Shown: positions 20,208-28,662 of the stretch, piece after piece
Position numbering within the stretch: the stretch's first letter is position 1
Layout of the letters: the number at the start of each line of letters is the position of its first letter
Source: JBGAHD01 sp044226395
GTDB lineage: Bacteria > Pseudomonadota > Gammaproteobacteria > Xanthomonadales > Ahniellaceae
Assembly: GCA_044226395.1 (NCBI GenBank)
Contig: JBGAHD010000004.1
Location: 62,001-126,000 of the forward strand
Direction: 5' to 3'
Length of the DNA: 64,000 nucleotides
Notes under the pieces: model-generated
What the model was told of the DNA's origin: nothing
Database searches by the model: none
Seen by the model: only the letters and a program-made list of their open reading frames with translations
Program-made: the position numbers and the translations under genes

Positions 20208-21743
20208 TCAGTCCCCCAGCAGCTTCACGGCGTCGTCGCCGACGCATTCGATACCAAAGCGCTTCTTGAGCGCGGCGCGGGTCATCGGCCCCAGGTTTGG
20301 CGAGGTCGGCGTCACGTTGAGCTTGCGCTGCAGTTTCTCGATGCTCGGTCCATCGAGCGAGGTCTCGCCCGGGCAGTTCTCCTCGCGCCCGGCTAGAGTC
20401 TGTCCCGCAGTCGTGGCCGTGGCGGCTTGTTGTTCCGCCGCTTGCGCGACAGTGACCACGATCGCTCGCCGTTGCTTGCCATCCGCGCCGATCACGGACA
20501 GCGTGATCGGCGCGGTCGTCACCTTCAGCGCCTTGAGCATCACCACGACCGTGCCGCTGGACAGATCGATCTTGGTCTCGAGCGCGTCGTTGGCGTCGCC
20601 ATATTCATTGACCACCGGGACGCCATCGCCATCGACCACGGCGATGCTGCGCATCTCGTTGACCTTGAGCTCGAGCGAGTTGTTGGGCACGTCGGGAATG
20701 AAGGTCAGCTGCGGCGCGCGCGCCGGCACTGCGCACACCTGCGCGAGGTCGGGCACCTCGCCCAGGGCCGTCACGCGCTGCAACTGGAACTGCAGCCGAG
20801 TGTGCGCGCTGACCGCCGCCACCAACGCCGTGTCCAGATCCGCCAGTGCCGTACCGAACCCTTTGCTCGCTCCCTCTACACCCTCGGATTGGCCTTTGGA
20901 CGTACCGTGCGTTCCTGCCGCGCCACGCGCCGTCGACGCGCTGAGCGATTCGGCGATGCTCGACGTGAGCGCCGGCAAGCCCTTGACCGCCTGCAGCACG
21001 GCATCGATGCTCGGCGTGGCTTCGACCAATTGCTTGTCGACCTCGACCTCGACCGCGCGACGCGCGTCGTCGATGAGGTTAGGCGCCACGCGAAGCCGCT
21101 GCGCCACCTGAAGCGCCTGCTTACGTGTTTCACCAAAGGCATCGCGCTGCTTGATCGCATCGTCGTAGCGCGCCTGGACGGCGGCGTCGGGTGTCGCCGC
21201 AAGAAGGCCGCGCACGCGCGCCAACGCGCCATCGAGCGTAGCGAACGCGGGATCATCGGCGAGTACGGTCAACTTCTCGCCCTCGGCGGGCGAAAGCCAA
21301 AGGGGCCGCGACTTCAGCAACACGCAGTTCAATGCCGCGATGCCCGCGATGAAGACGTCCTGCCGAGTCGTGGGCCGGTACAAGCGATCGCCCAGGACCA
21401 AGGCGCCCGTGCCGACCGCGGTCAGATTGATCGCGTGTTGCGCGTCAACACCAATGCCCGCGCGATAGGCGGCCACCGCCGACAGCGGCAAGCCGATTAG
21501 CGGCCCGCTGTTTCGCATCCGCGACAATTCCTCGAGACGCGTGTGATAGCGCTGAGATACGGTTTCCACGCGATTGATCGCGCGGCACAGGCCTTCACCG
21601 AGTTCGATCTCGGAGCAAATCGGCACGTTCGCCGCGACTTCCTCGGGCGGCCGATGATGCGGATTGAGCACCGCCATGCAGCCGCACAATCCCCCGATCG
21701 CGCCCAGCGTGAGGCCCCGGATCAGCAATGTCTTAGTGTTCAT
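20208..21743 (-). CDS. Lipoprotein with C-terminal peptidoglycan-binding-like domain
   Basis: 511 residues. The N-terminus is a lipoprotein signal with Cys22 in 'LCGC'. The centre is helical with many Ala, Asp and Val residues and a Ser/Gly-rich linker near residues 275-295; the part around 'SLELKVNEMRSIAVVDGDGVPVVNEYG' looks like an Ig-like or cadherin-type strand set. The last 50 residues, 'SIEKLQRKLNV' and 'LGPMTRAALKKRFGI', match the PG_binding_1 three-helix pattern ('lQ..L...G...G..T..a...f'). It probably anchors in a membrane and holds the cell wall. It is third in a four-gene operon, 9 bases after the metallopeptidase. Confidence 0.78.
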   Translation of the reverse strand: MNTKTLLIRGLTLGAIGGLCGCMAVLNPHHRPPEEVAANVPICSEIELGEGLCRAINRVETVSQRYHTRLEELSRMRNSGPLIGLPLSAVAAYRAGIGVDAQHAINLTAVGTGALVLGDRLYRPTTRQDVFIAGIAALNCVLLKSRPLWLSPAEGEKLTVLADDPAFATLDGALARVRGLLAATPDAAVQARYDDAIKQRDAFGETRKQALQVAQRLRVAPNLIDDARRAVEVEVDKQLVEATPSIDAVLQAVKGLPALTSSIAESLSASTARGAAGTHGTSKGQSEGVEGASKGFGTALADLDTALVAAVSAHTRLQFQLQRVTALGEVPDLAQVCAVPARAPQLTFIPDVPNNSLELKVNEMRSIAVVDGDGVPVVNEYGDANDALETKIDLSSGTVVVMLKALKVTTAPITLSVIGADGKQRRAIVVTVAQAAEQQAATATTAGQTLAGREENCPGETSLDGPSIEKLQRKLNVTPTSPNLGPMTRAALKKRFGIECVGDDAVKLLGD

Positions 21744-21752
21744 GGTTCCGTC

Positions 21753-23543
21753 CTATCGGTTGTCTCGGAGTTCAATGCCGTGCATGCGCGCGCCCAGTTC
21801 GCGCTTGAGATCGATCATGGGTTGCCAATCATTTCGGCGCAGACTGTCGATGGCGCCGGCCAAGGGCCGGCTGACGCCGTAGAGATCGACATCGCCGCCC
21901 TCGGGCATCGGCGTGGTGCCACCGGTGATGTGGTAGAGCACTTGGCCCGACGCGGAGCCAGCGTCAACGACCACGGTGCCCGCGCGCAGCCAACGATTCG
22001 CGGAAGGTCCGTAGCTCACCCAACGCAACAGCCGACGCGCGATCAACTGACCGTCGGGGCCGACGCGCTGAAAGCGCACGTCATCGAGCACCTCGGCGTC
22101 GAGCGGAATGCGACGCAGCGAGGGCCGAAGGAGATTCAGCGCAGCCCCGCCCGTCGTCGAGGCATCGAGCGAGGCTCGCTCCTCATGAAAACTCTGCGGC
22201 GCCTTGAACAGCAGACTGCCCACGCTCAGATCGGGCACATCCTCGCGCTGCACCGGAATGTCGAACCGTCGGAACGACGCGACCAGGCTCTCGCGATAAC
22301 CCCAGGGATCCTCGCGAACCAGATCGCGATCCGCGGTGATCAAGGCGCGCAAATAGTCGCCGAAGCTCACCGCCAGCGGCGGCAGATAGTCGAGGGCGCG
22401 AATCAGCAAGGCCTGGAATTGCGCGGCCAATCGTTGCGCCTGCGCGGCGACCAAGCCGGCGGCTTCGCGCGAAGTTATCCTGCCATTGGCGCCGATCAGC
22501 CCGCGCAAACGTTCGGTCTTGTCGTCGAAGATACGTCGGAAGGCGCCATAGACCGCGTTGAGCAAGGTTTCGCCGTGCTCATGCGGCTCGCGCAAGGGCA
22601 TGTAGCGCAATGCCGGCGGCGCGAACTCGGCGAAGGGATCGTCGTTGGCGTCGGGCACCGCGCGTCGCAAGGGCCGATCGGCGCCGAAGATGGTCCGACC
22701 GAACTCGCGCGCGACCTCGGTGAGCAGGTTCGAATCGAGCTTGCCGCCACCTTGGTAGATCTGCTCGGCCACCAGTTCGCGGTGCTGGAACTGTTCGAAG
22801 ATCGCCATCAAATCGGCGAAGCCTTCGTGGAAGCCCAGGCTGTCGGCATGCAAGGGCAGCAACCACAGCGGATGGATCAGATCGACCAGGGCGTGCGTGA
22901 GTTCGTGCACGACGATGTCGTGTGACAGCGCCGTGCGCATGATCGAGCCGCTCTCGACCCGACCGGGCGAACCGGGCGCGGCATCGTAGTAGCCAAAGCA
23001 CACGGCATGCAGACGTGGGTCGTAGTACGCATTGGCCTGCCGCATCGCGTCGACGTACAACGTCAACGGCTCGGCGACTAGATCGCTGGCCTTGACGCGC
23101 CGGCCCATGACCAACGGTCGCCCCAGGGACTTGCCAAACACGTCGATGATCCGCTGCGCGACGGCGAACACCATCGCCTGCGCGAATCGGGGACACGCCG
23201 TTTCAGGTGCGACGCCTTCGGCCAGCACCGCCCAACTTCGCAAGTCCAGTCGGCGTTCGGGCGTCACATTGTCGAAGTTGCGGGCGTCGAAATAGGCTTC
23301 GCGATCCGTCGGCGGCGGATTGAGCTTGCCTTGATTGCCGTCATCGACCGTCAGCCACGGAAATTGCCGCGGCTTGGGCGCTTCTGCCCGCACCTTCACG
23401 CGCAGGTGCTGGTTGACCGGACCGCTATCCGTGTCGCCAAGATCCTGCAGACCGGTCAGATCGACATCGACTTCGGCCAGCGCTCCGGCGCGACTGGGCA
23501 GGCTGGGGTCCTTGGCGAAGATCTGGAGCTTGAACGTTTCCAT
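21753..23543 (-). CDS. HELTH zinc metallopeptidase, unknown family
   Basis: 596 residues without a signal peptide. The zinc motif is 'HDIVVHELTHALVD' (His213, Glu214, His217), with the third ligand Glu240 in 'GFHEGFADLMA'. An upstream 'NAYYD' matches the 'NA(F/Y)WD' segment of thermolysin-like gluzincins. The N-terminal 60 residues ('KLQIFAKDPSLPSRAGALAEVDVDL') may be a small beta domain. The C-terminal 300 residues are unassigned. It starts 3 bases after the stop of the amidase-hydrolase-caspase gene. The absence of a secretion signal suggests a cytoplasmic protease or a specialised export route. Confidence 0.85.
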   Translation of the reverse strand: METFKLQIFAKDPSLPSRAGALAEVDVDLTGLQDLGDTDSGPVNQHLRVKVRAEAPKPRQFPWLTVDDGNQGKLNPPPTDREAYFDARNFDNVTPERRLDLRSWAVLAEGVAPETACPRFAQAMVFAVAQRIIDVFGKSLGRPLVMGRRVKASDLVAEPLTLYVDAMRQANAYYDPRLHAVCFGYYDAAPGSPGRVESGSIMRTALSHDIVVHELTHALVDLIHPLWLLPLHADSLGFHEGFADLMAIFEQFQHRELVAEQIYQGGGKLDSNLLTEVAREFGRTIFGADRPLRRAVPDANDDPFAEFAPPALRYMPLREPHEHGETLLNAVYGAFRRIFDDKTERLRGLIGANGRITSREAAGLVAAQAQRLAAQFQALLIRALDYLPPLAVSFGDYLRALITADRDLVREDPWGYRESLVASFRRFDIPVQREDVPDLSVGSLLFKAPQSFHEERASLDASTTGGAALNLLRPSLRRIPLDAEVLDDVRFQRVGPDGQLIARRLLRWVSYGPSANRWLRAGTVVVDAGSASGQVLYHITGGTTPMPEGGDVDLYGVSRPLAGAIDSLRRNDWQPMIDLKRELGARMHGIELRDNR

Positions 23544-23546
23544 GGC

Positions 23547-26357
23547 TCACCCACGCGCGCGCAAGGCCGCCACGCCCGATCGGGTCGCCGGCGACAAGAT
23601 CACGCGATCCGCGTCGGCGGCGTTGTAGTAGCTCAGCTGCGGCCGTTGTCCGGACACGCGCGACGCGCAAGTGTTGGCATAGGCCAGGCAAGTGGCCTTT
23701 TCGCGCACGGCGGTCAGCAAGGCCGGCGCGGCGACTCGACTGAAGACACCGCGGGCACCGATCTCGTGCGCCGACTCGTTCTCGTCGCAGGCCGCGATCA
23801 GCACGGCCGGGCCGGCGTCGGCGGCGCGGGTCACACGCGCGGTTGGTCGCATCGCGGCGGTCTCGAACGCGGAAACCGGCAGGTCCAGATGGCGCACCGC
23901 CCCCCGCCCGGCCAGGCTCAACATCGTGCCGGAGTGACAACTGTCGAGGAAGGCATAGAAGCTTGCCTCGCTCGGCAAGGCCTGCAAAAGCTCGCGCAAT
24001 TGATCATCGGCGTACAGGTACTTGCCGTAGGTCGGCGACATCACCAGATAGTCGTCGCGACGGTCAGCCTCGCCAACCGCGTTCGAGCGCGGATCACGCG
24101 TGCCATGACCCGAGAAACTCAAGGCCAGAATGTCGCCGGGACGCGCGCCCTCGATCGCTTCGCGCAACCAGCCATGCATCGCGGTGATCGTCGCCTGCTG
24201 GTCGAGCAGCACCTGGGTCTCGAAGCCCAGTTGCCCGAATACGCTGGTCCACTCACGCGCATCGGCGACGCAACCTTGCAGCGGCACAAAGCCAGGTACG
24301 CCGACGTAGCGATCGATGCCGATCACCAGGGCCCGCTTTCGCGGGCTGCTCGTGGCGCGGGCGCCCCGCGTGCCGCCGACGCTGGCGATCGTCGCGCAGT
24401 CGCACGAGCGATCGTCGATCGCGGCCAAGTCCGCGCCTCGCGCGCCGCCGCGCTCGGCCGCCGGTCGACACAAGTCGCCACAACCCAACATGTCGCAGTA
24501 GCGCACGAAGACGTAGCGATCGTGGCCGATGCCGGCGATGACTCGCAGGACGCTTTCCATGGTGAAGGGCTCGTTGTCGAAATCGCCATGATGGCGAGCG
24601 CGGGTGAAACCCTTTTCGTCATTGGCGTCGCTGGAGTAGTGAATGACGGACGCATTGCCCAGGCCCGTCAACGCCGCGGACAGGTTCGGATCGGACTGAT
24701 GGCCCGTGAGATAGCGCTCCATCCCGAGAATCGGGACATGCTCGCCAGCGTCCTCGAAGGCCCGCGAGACCAGATACAGCAGCGATTTGCGATAGACCTC
24801 TTTGCAATCGTCGTCGCGTTCGCGATCGTCATCCATCGTGTACACGCGGAACTGCTTGATGTTCTGGCCCAGATGAGGCAGCACTTGGGTCTTGAAGGCC
24901 TGACGGGTGATCGCTGGCGCCAGATACTGCAGGCTCTTGATCGAGTTTTCTTTCTTCTCCACCGCCAGTTCCGGATCACTGAACCAACGGCTGATCAGCT
25001 CCGCCGTGAAGATGCTGCCGGCCGAATGGCCGATGAGGTGCACCTCGGCATCGCGACGGCGCAGCAGATCGCGCAGCAGTTGCAGGGCGCGATAGCCGCC
25101 GCCGACCTCGCCGTCATCGAGACGCGGCTGAAACGCAAGGCGACAACTGCGCTTCATCTCTGCCCAAGCGCGCCGGCCCAGCGGCCCGGTCAAGACTTCG
25201 ATCAACTTGTCGGAGATGTCGGCGAGCCCTCGCGCGCCCAAGTAGCGCTGCTTGAACACGTCGAAGAAGCCGCTCTCCCAGACGAAGAAGATCGGATAGA
25301 TGCCATTGGCTTTCCACCAGCGAATATGCTGGCGCGCGTAAGCAATTCCGTCGGCTTCGCCAACCAATCCGCCGTGCACCGGGAACACCACGCGTCGTTC
25401 GCCATCGGGCCGAAGGGCCAAGAATGCCTCGAGCGCGTCGAACACCTGACGCAGTTGCGCCGGGTCCGAGGTGAAACCGCCTTCGCTTGAAAGCTGGCCA
25501 TAGGCGAGATTGATCACGTGCTGACGCAACTCGTCATCGGTCGCCTCGTCGCAAAGGCCGCCGGCGCGCCGCGCGGCGACTTGCGCCTCCAGCGCCACGA
25601 GATCGGTCAGCGCGTATTTGCGTTCGGGGACTTCGTAGCGGAAATCGCGCTCTTCCTCGACCGAACCGCGCGTGACCTCACGCGCGATCAGGGGGTCGGA
25701 CTTCACGCGGTCGAAGTGGATTTCCGAGCGCTGGACCGCGGCGACCAGCGTGGGCATGGCGGCCGTGACATGCGCGGGAATGTCGGTCGTCCAATTGACA
25801 GGGCGAAGCCCACCCGGGACGAACTGCCCTGTCACCGCAACTACACTCGTACCCGCGCAGGTCTTTCCGCCAGGGTCCATCGCGCAGTGCGGTACCAGAG
25901 TGTTCGCCTTCACGCCAAGACCCGCGTGTTTCAGGATTCGCGCGATCGCGCCGACCACAGCCTGCAGTTGCGCCCCTTGAAGCGCGTCATGACCAGTGTC
26001 GAAGTTACCGACCATCTCAATCATGATCGGACCCATGCTCTGGGTGCCGTTGAACGGCGGGTTCTGACCTGGTGGGCTCAAGCTGCTAGCCGGCGCGCGA
26101 TAGAAAGGCCGACCACTCCACAGCCGACCTTGCGGGTCGATGGTGAGGTGCTGCGCGATGTCGCTGAAGCCGCGCACCTGCATGTGATCGCGGCGGATCG
26201 CCTCGAGCGTGCGCAGTCCACGCCAGGACGTGTGATCGGGCACCCACGTGTGGTGCAGATGCACACCGGTGATCTGGCGGGTGTTGGGGATCTGCACGTA
26301 CGCTTGTAGCAACAGATCGAGTTCATCGAGCGTGAGTTCGCGAAACGGGGTCGTCAT
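23547..26357 (-). CDS. Amidase - alpha/beta-hydrolase - caspase-like fusion protein
   Basis: 936 residues from the ATG at 26357, chosen for its ribosome-binding site (aggag, 6-nt spacing); a 15-residue longer form lacks one. Domain 1 (about 20-190) resembles amidase_2/PGRP: 'GVHLHHTW' (His35/36) and 'PHCAMDPGGKTCAG' (His157, Lys165, Cys167) supply zinc and catalytic residues. Domain 2 (about 320-600) looks like an alpha/beta hydrolase with 'GHSAG' (Ser445). A Cys-rich linker (about 620-655) follows. Domain 3 (about 674-925) is a C14 caspase/metacaspase: 'RALVIGIDRYVG', catalytic His751 in 'LSFSGHGT' and Cys807 in 'LDSCHSGT'. No signal peptide is seen. It heads an operon with a metallopeptidase, a lipoprotein and a membrane protein. 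Confidence 0.88.
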   Translation of the reverse strand: MTTPFRELTLDELDLLLQAYVQIPNTRQITGVHLHHTWVPDHTSWRGLRTLEAIRRDHMQVRGFSDIAQHLTIDPQGRLWSGRPFYRAPASSLSPPGQNPPFNGTQSMGPIMIEMVGNFDTGHDALQGAQLQAVVGAIARILKHAGLGVKANTLVPHCAMDPGGKTCAGTSVVAVTGQFVPGGLRPVNWTTDIPAHVTAAMPTLVAAVQRSEIHFDRVKSDPLIAREVTRGSVEEERDFRYEVPERKYALTDLVALEAQVAARRAGGLCDEATDDELRQHVINLAYGQLSSEGGFTSDPAQLRQVFDALEAFLALRPDGERRVVFPVHGGLVGEADGIAYARQHIRWWKANGIYPIFFVWESGFFDVFKQRYLGARGLADISDKLIEVLTGPLGRRAWAEMKRSCRLAFQPRLDDGEVGGGYRALQLLRDLLRRRDAEVHLIGHSAGSIFTAELISRWFSDPELAVEKKENSIKSLQYLAPAITRQAFKTQVLPHLGQNIKQFRVYTMDDDRERDDDCKEVYRKSLLYLVSRAFEDAGEHVPILGMERYLTGHQSDPNLSAALTGLGNASVIHYSSDANDEKGFTRARHHGDFDNEPFTMESVLRVIAGIGHDRYVFVRYCDMLGCGDLCRPAAERGGARGADLAAIDDRSCDCATIASVGGTRGARATSSPRKRALVIGIDRYVGVPGFVPLQGCVADAREWTSVFGQLGFETQVLLDQQATITAMHGWLREAIEGARPGDILALSFSGHGTRDPRSNAVGEADRRDDYLVMSPTYGKYLYADDQLRELLQALPSEASFYAFLDSCHSGTMLSLAGRGAVRHLDLPVSAFETAAMRPTARVTRAADAGPAVLIAACDENESAHEIGARGVFSRVAAPALLTAVREKATCLAYANTCASRVSGQRPQLSYYNAADADRVILSPATRSGVAALRARG

Positions 26358-26459
26358 GGCCGGCTCCTGGTCACTACGAGGGCAGGAGTCGCGATGGCGC
26401 ACGCGGTCTCACCCGGACCAACGCATGCGCGAACACGCAGGACGCCTTAGAATCAGCCC

Positions 26460-26951
26460 ATGACCCTCCCCGCCTTCACCATCCGCCCCATCACCCCCGC
26501 CGACGACCTCGCCGTCGCGCGAATCATTCGCACGGTCATGCCCGAGTTCGGCGCCAGTGGTCCGGGTTTTGCGATTCACGATCCCGAAGTCGACACGATG
26601 TACGCGGCGTATGCCGGCGCGCGCGCGGCGTACTTCGTGGTGGAGAAGGATGGCGTGGTGATGGGCGGTGGCGGCGTGGCGGGTTTGGTGAACGGACCCG
26701 AGGACGTTTGCGAATTGCGCAAGATGTATTTCTTGCCGGGGCTTCGCGGGCTCGGCGCGGGCGCAGCCTTGATGGCGGCGTGCCTGGACGCGGCGCGCGA
26801 ACGCGGTTTTCGCCGCTGCTATCTCGAGACCTTGAGCGGCATGGACGCGGCGCAGGCGCTCTACGAACGTTCGGGGTTTCGCCGCATCGATGGGCCGATG
26901 GGCAATACCGGGCATTTCAGTTGCGACAAGTTCTTTCTGCGCGAACTTTGA
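26460..26951 (+). CDS. GNAT-family N-acetyltransferase
   Basis: 163 residues with the GNAT fold: 'TIRPITPADDLAVARII' at the start, beta-4/alpha-3 acetyl-CoA motif 'LPGLRGLGAGAALMAACLDAARERGF' (pyrophosphate loop R-G-L-G-A-G) and the C-terminal 'AQALYERSGFRRIDGPMG'. The form with 'CELRKMYFLPGLRGLG' is typical of small amino-acid or amine acetyltransferases; the substrate is unknown. It is divergent from the caspase operon (103 bp between starts) and convergent with the next gene. Confidence 0.9.
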   Translation: MTLPAFTIRPITPADDLAVARIIRTVMPEFGASGPGFAIHDPEVDTMYAAYAGARAAYFVVEKDGVVMGGGGVAGLVNGPEDVCELRKMYFLPGLRGLGAGAALMAACLDAARERGFRRCYLETLSGMDAAQALYERSGFRRIDGPMGNTGHFSCDKFFLREL

Positions 26952-26966
26952 GCTTTCGCGGAAACT

Positions 26967-27002
26967 AAAACGATCGCGCGTACCTACCGTCCCGCGCGAT
27001 CG
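26967..27002 (-). terminator. Rho-independent terminator (minus strand)
   Basis: A perfect 10-bp inverted repeat (26971-26980 with 26993-27002) and a 12-nt loop lie between two convergent genes. Read on the minus strand the stem is followed by TTTTAGTTT, so it ends transcription of the secreted-protein gene at 27066-28451. In the + direction it has no T-run but may still help to stop the acetyltransferase transcript. Confidence 0.8.
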
Positions 27003-27065
27003 CCCCCTGTCTAGTGCGATATCGACGCGCGTCGCCACTCCACGGGCCGACGACGCGCGTTGGGA

Positions 27066-28451
27066 TCAGTGACGCAGATTCACCCAGTCGACCGGACCCG
27101 AGGTCGACGTGTTATTGAATTCAAAACCGACCGAGTCGTAGACAAAGTCCGGATCGATCTTCAGCCACAGGCGATAGCGACCCGACGGGCGACCCGAAGC
27201 CTTCGGACAGATCAGGCGATTGTGCGCGGTCGGCCACGATTGCCCAGGCAGAAGCCCGAACACGGTGAGGTTGTCGAAGGGATCGACCACGCCCAGCGCG
27301 ATGGTGAATTCCTCGTAGTAGCACTGATTCAAGCCGTAGTACTGCGAGGGCTCGATCGGGCGTGACAGCGGCAAGGTCTCACCCGTGTGCAAGAGACTCA
27401 CGAAACTCATGCGTCCGGCCGGTTCGACTTCATCAATCGCCTCGTCGGCATTGAAGATGCCTTTGCCTTCGTTCTTGTAGAAGAAGCTGTAACCCACTTC
27501 GTCGTCGCTGATCTTCCAGATTTTCACGCGCTGCGAGATCGGCCAGGTCGCGCGGGTCAGATCCCACGGACACTGGCTGGGATCGTAGGCCGGCGACGCA
27601 GGATCGCAGGGATCGTTGTTCTGGCTACCGCCACCACCACCGCCACCACCGAGATTGCCGAAGCAGATGATGAAAATGCAGCCGCCTTCGACCGGTTGCT
27701 CGGCCCAGAGCGCGTACGGAGTGGCCTCGTGCAGCGGATGTTCGCGCGGCAGATCGGCGAATTGGAATTCAAAGCTGTTGAAGGCGCGCAGCGTATCGGC
27801 CAGCGGGATCAGACTCGCTTCGATCGCGCTCAGGCCGCTGGCGCGCAGGGTCTCGGCGTCGATCTCGCCGGCGCGCGAGTACTCGCCGTAGTGACCGCGC
27901 AGATACCAACGCACCGACGCGCCACCGCCGACGTTGGTCAGCGACAGCAGCAAGATCGGCGCCTCGCGATCGCGCGGCGCCACCGATTGCCATTGGCCGG
28001 GCGAGCGCGGGTCCTGCGTCAGTTCAAAACTGTAGCGACGATTGGCATCGAAGCTCGAAAACGCGATGCCGAGGCGATCGGCCGACTGCGTCAGCGCGAT
28101 CTGATCGCAGAAGCCATCGACGTTCTGGCGCGCGAGACCGGCCAGTCGCGCGCAATCGTCGTCGTAGCGATGCAAGGTGACGCGACGCGTGCCGCGCGCG
28201 ACGTCGCCGCTGGCGTCAATGCGAAACTCGCGATCGCCGGTGGCGCCGCGATCGTCGGTGGCGCGCAGCGTGCCGTTGACCCGCACGCTGTCGCGATCGA
28301 CACGCGACGTCAGCGACAGCAAGCGAAACTGGCCGTTTTCCGGATCGCTGTCGTCGATGCGCGTGCCGGCGCGCGCCGATGTCGCGCCCAGCGTCAACGA
28401 CAAGCTCAACAAGCCCAGAACCCAAACCGAGGTGATGCGTGAAGCGTGCAT
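27066..28451 (-). CDS. Secreted protein of unknown function
   Basis: 461 residues from the ATG at 28451, preceded by a good ribosome-binding site (ggaggaca); a frame open further upstream has none. A signal peptide (about residues 1-28, ending 'TSARA') is followed by a beta-rich domain, then a Cys-containing linker 'GGCIFIICFGN' with an eight-glycine run, and a C-terminal domain with 'RVKIWKISDDEVGYSFFYKNEG' and 'YYGLNQCYYEEF'. Four or more Cys suggest disulfides. No family is recognised. It stands alone between the acetyltransferase and the divergent SDR gene, with its own terminator. Confidence 0.8.
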   Translation of the reverse strand: MHASRITSVWVLGLLSLSLTLGATSARAGTRIDDSDPENGQFRLLSLTSRVDRDSVRVNGTLRATDDRGATGDREFRIDASGDVARGTRRVTLHRYDDDCARLAGLARQNVDGFCDQIALTQSADRLGIAFSSFDANRRYSFELTQDPRSPGQWQSVAPRDREAPILLLSLTNVGGGASVRWYLRGHYGEYSRAGEIDAETLRASGLSAIEASLIPLADTLRAFNSFEFQFADLPREHPLHEATPYALWAEQPVEGGCIFIICFGNLGGGGGGGGSQNNDPCDPASPAYDPSQCPWDLTRATWPISQRVKIWKISDDEVGYSFFYKNEGKGIFNADEAIDEVEPAGRMSFVSLLHTGETLPLSRPIEPSQYYGLNQCYYEEFTIALGVVDPFDNLTVFGLLPGQSWPTAHNRLICPKASGRPSGRYRLWLKIDPDFVYDSVGFEFNNTSTSGPVDWVNLRH

Positions 28452-28620
28452 GTCTGTCCTCCCCTGTGACGGTGGCGATAGCGTGACGATCGATCGCGTC
28501 GCGGCCCACTCGCGCGCGTGGGGCTTGGCCACCTGTCCCTGGAGGGGTGGCGCGCCGGTCGTTGGTCAGTCCCCGGACCACTGACCCCGCGCCCCCGGCA
28601 ACCCCCGCGCCGGCCCTTGC

Positions 28621-28629
28621 TGCTAGAAT
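28621..28629 (+). promoter_or_regulatory. Possible extended -10 promoter element
   Basis: TGCTAGAAT matches the extended -10 form (TGnTAnnnT). It stands 33 bases before the SDR gene start, with no good -35 upstream, as is usual for extended -10 promoters. Confidence 0.4.
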
Positions 28630-28662
28630 TCGCGGCCTTTCCACACCCTTTCGACCTTTCGC

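Noticed and set aside
23331..25490. 719-codon + strand frame opposite the caspase fusion
   Set aside because: The minus strand has complete amidase, hydrolase and caspase residues and a ribosome-binding site. The opposite frame has none.
27616..27660. CCACCACCACCGCC-type run, possible microsatellite or repeat element
   Set aside because: It encodes the eight-glycine linker of the minus-strand secreted protein in frame; it is coding sequence.
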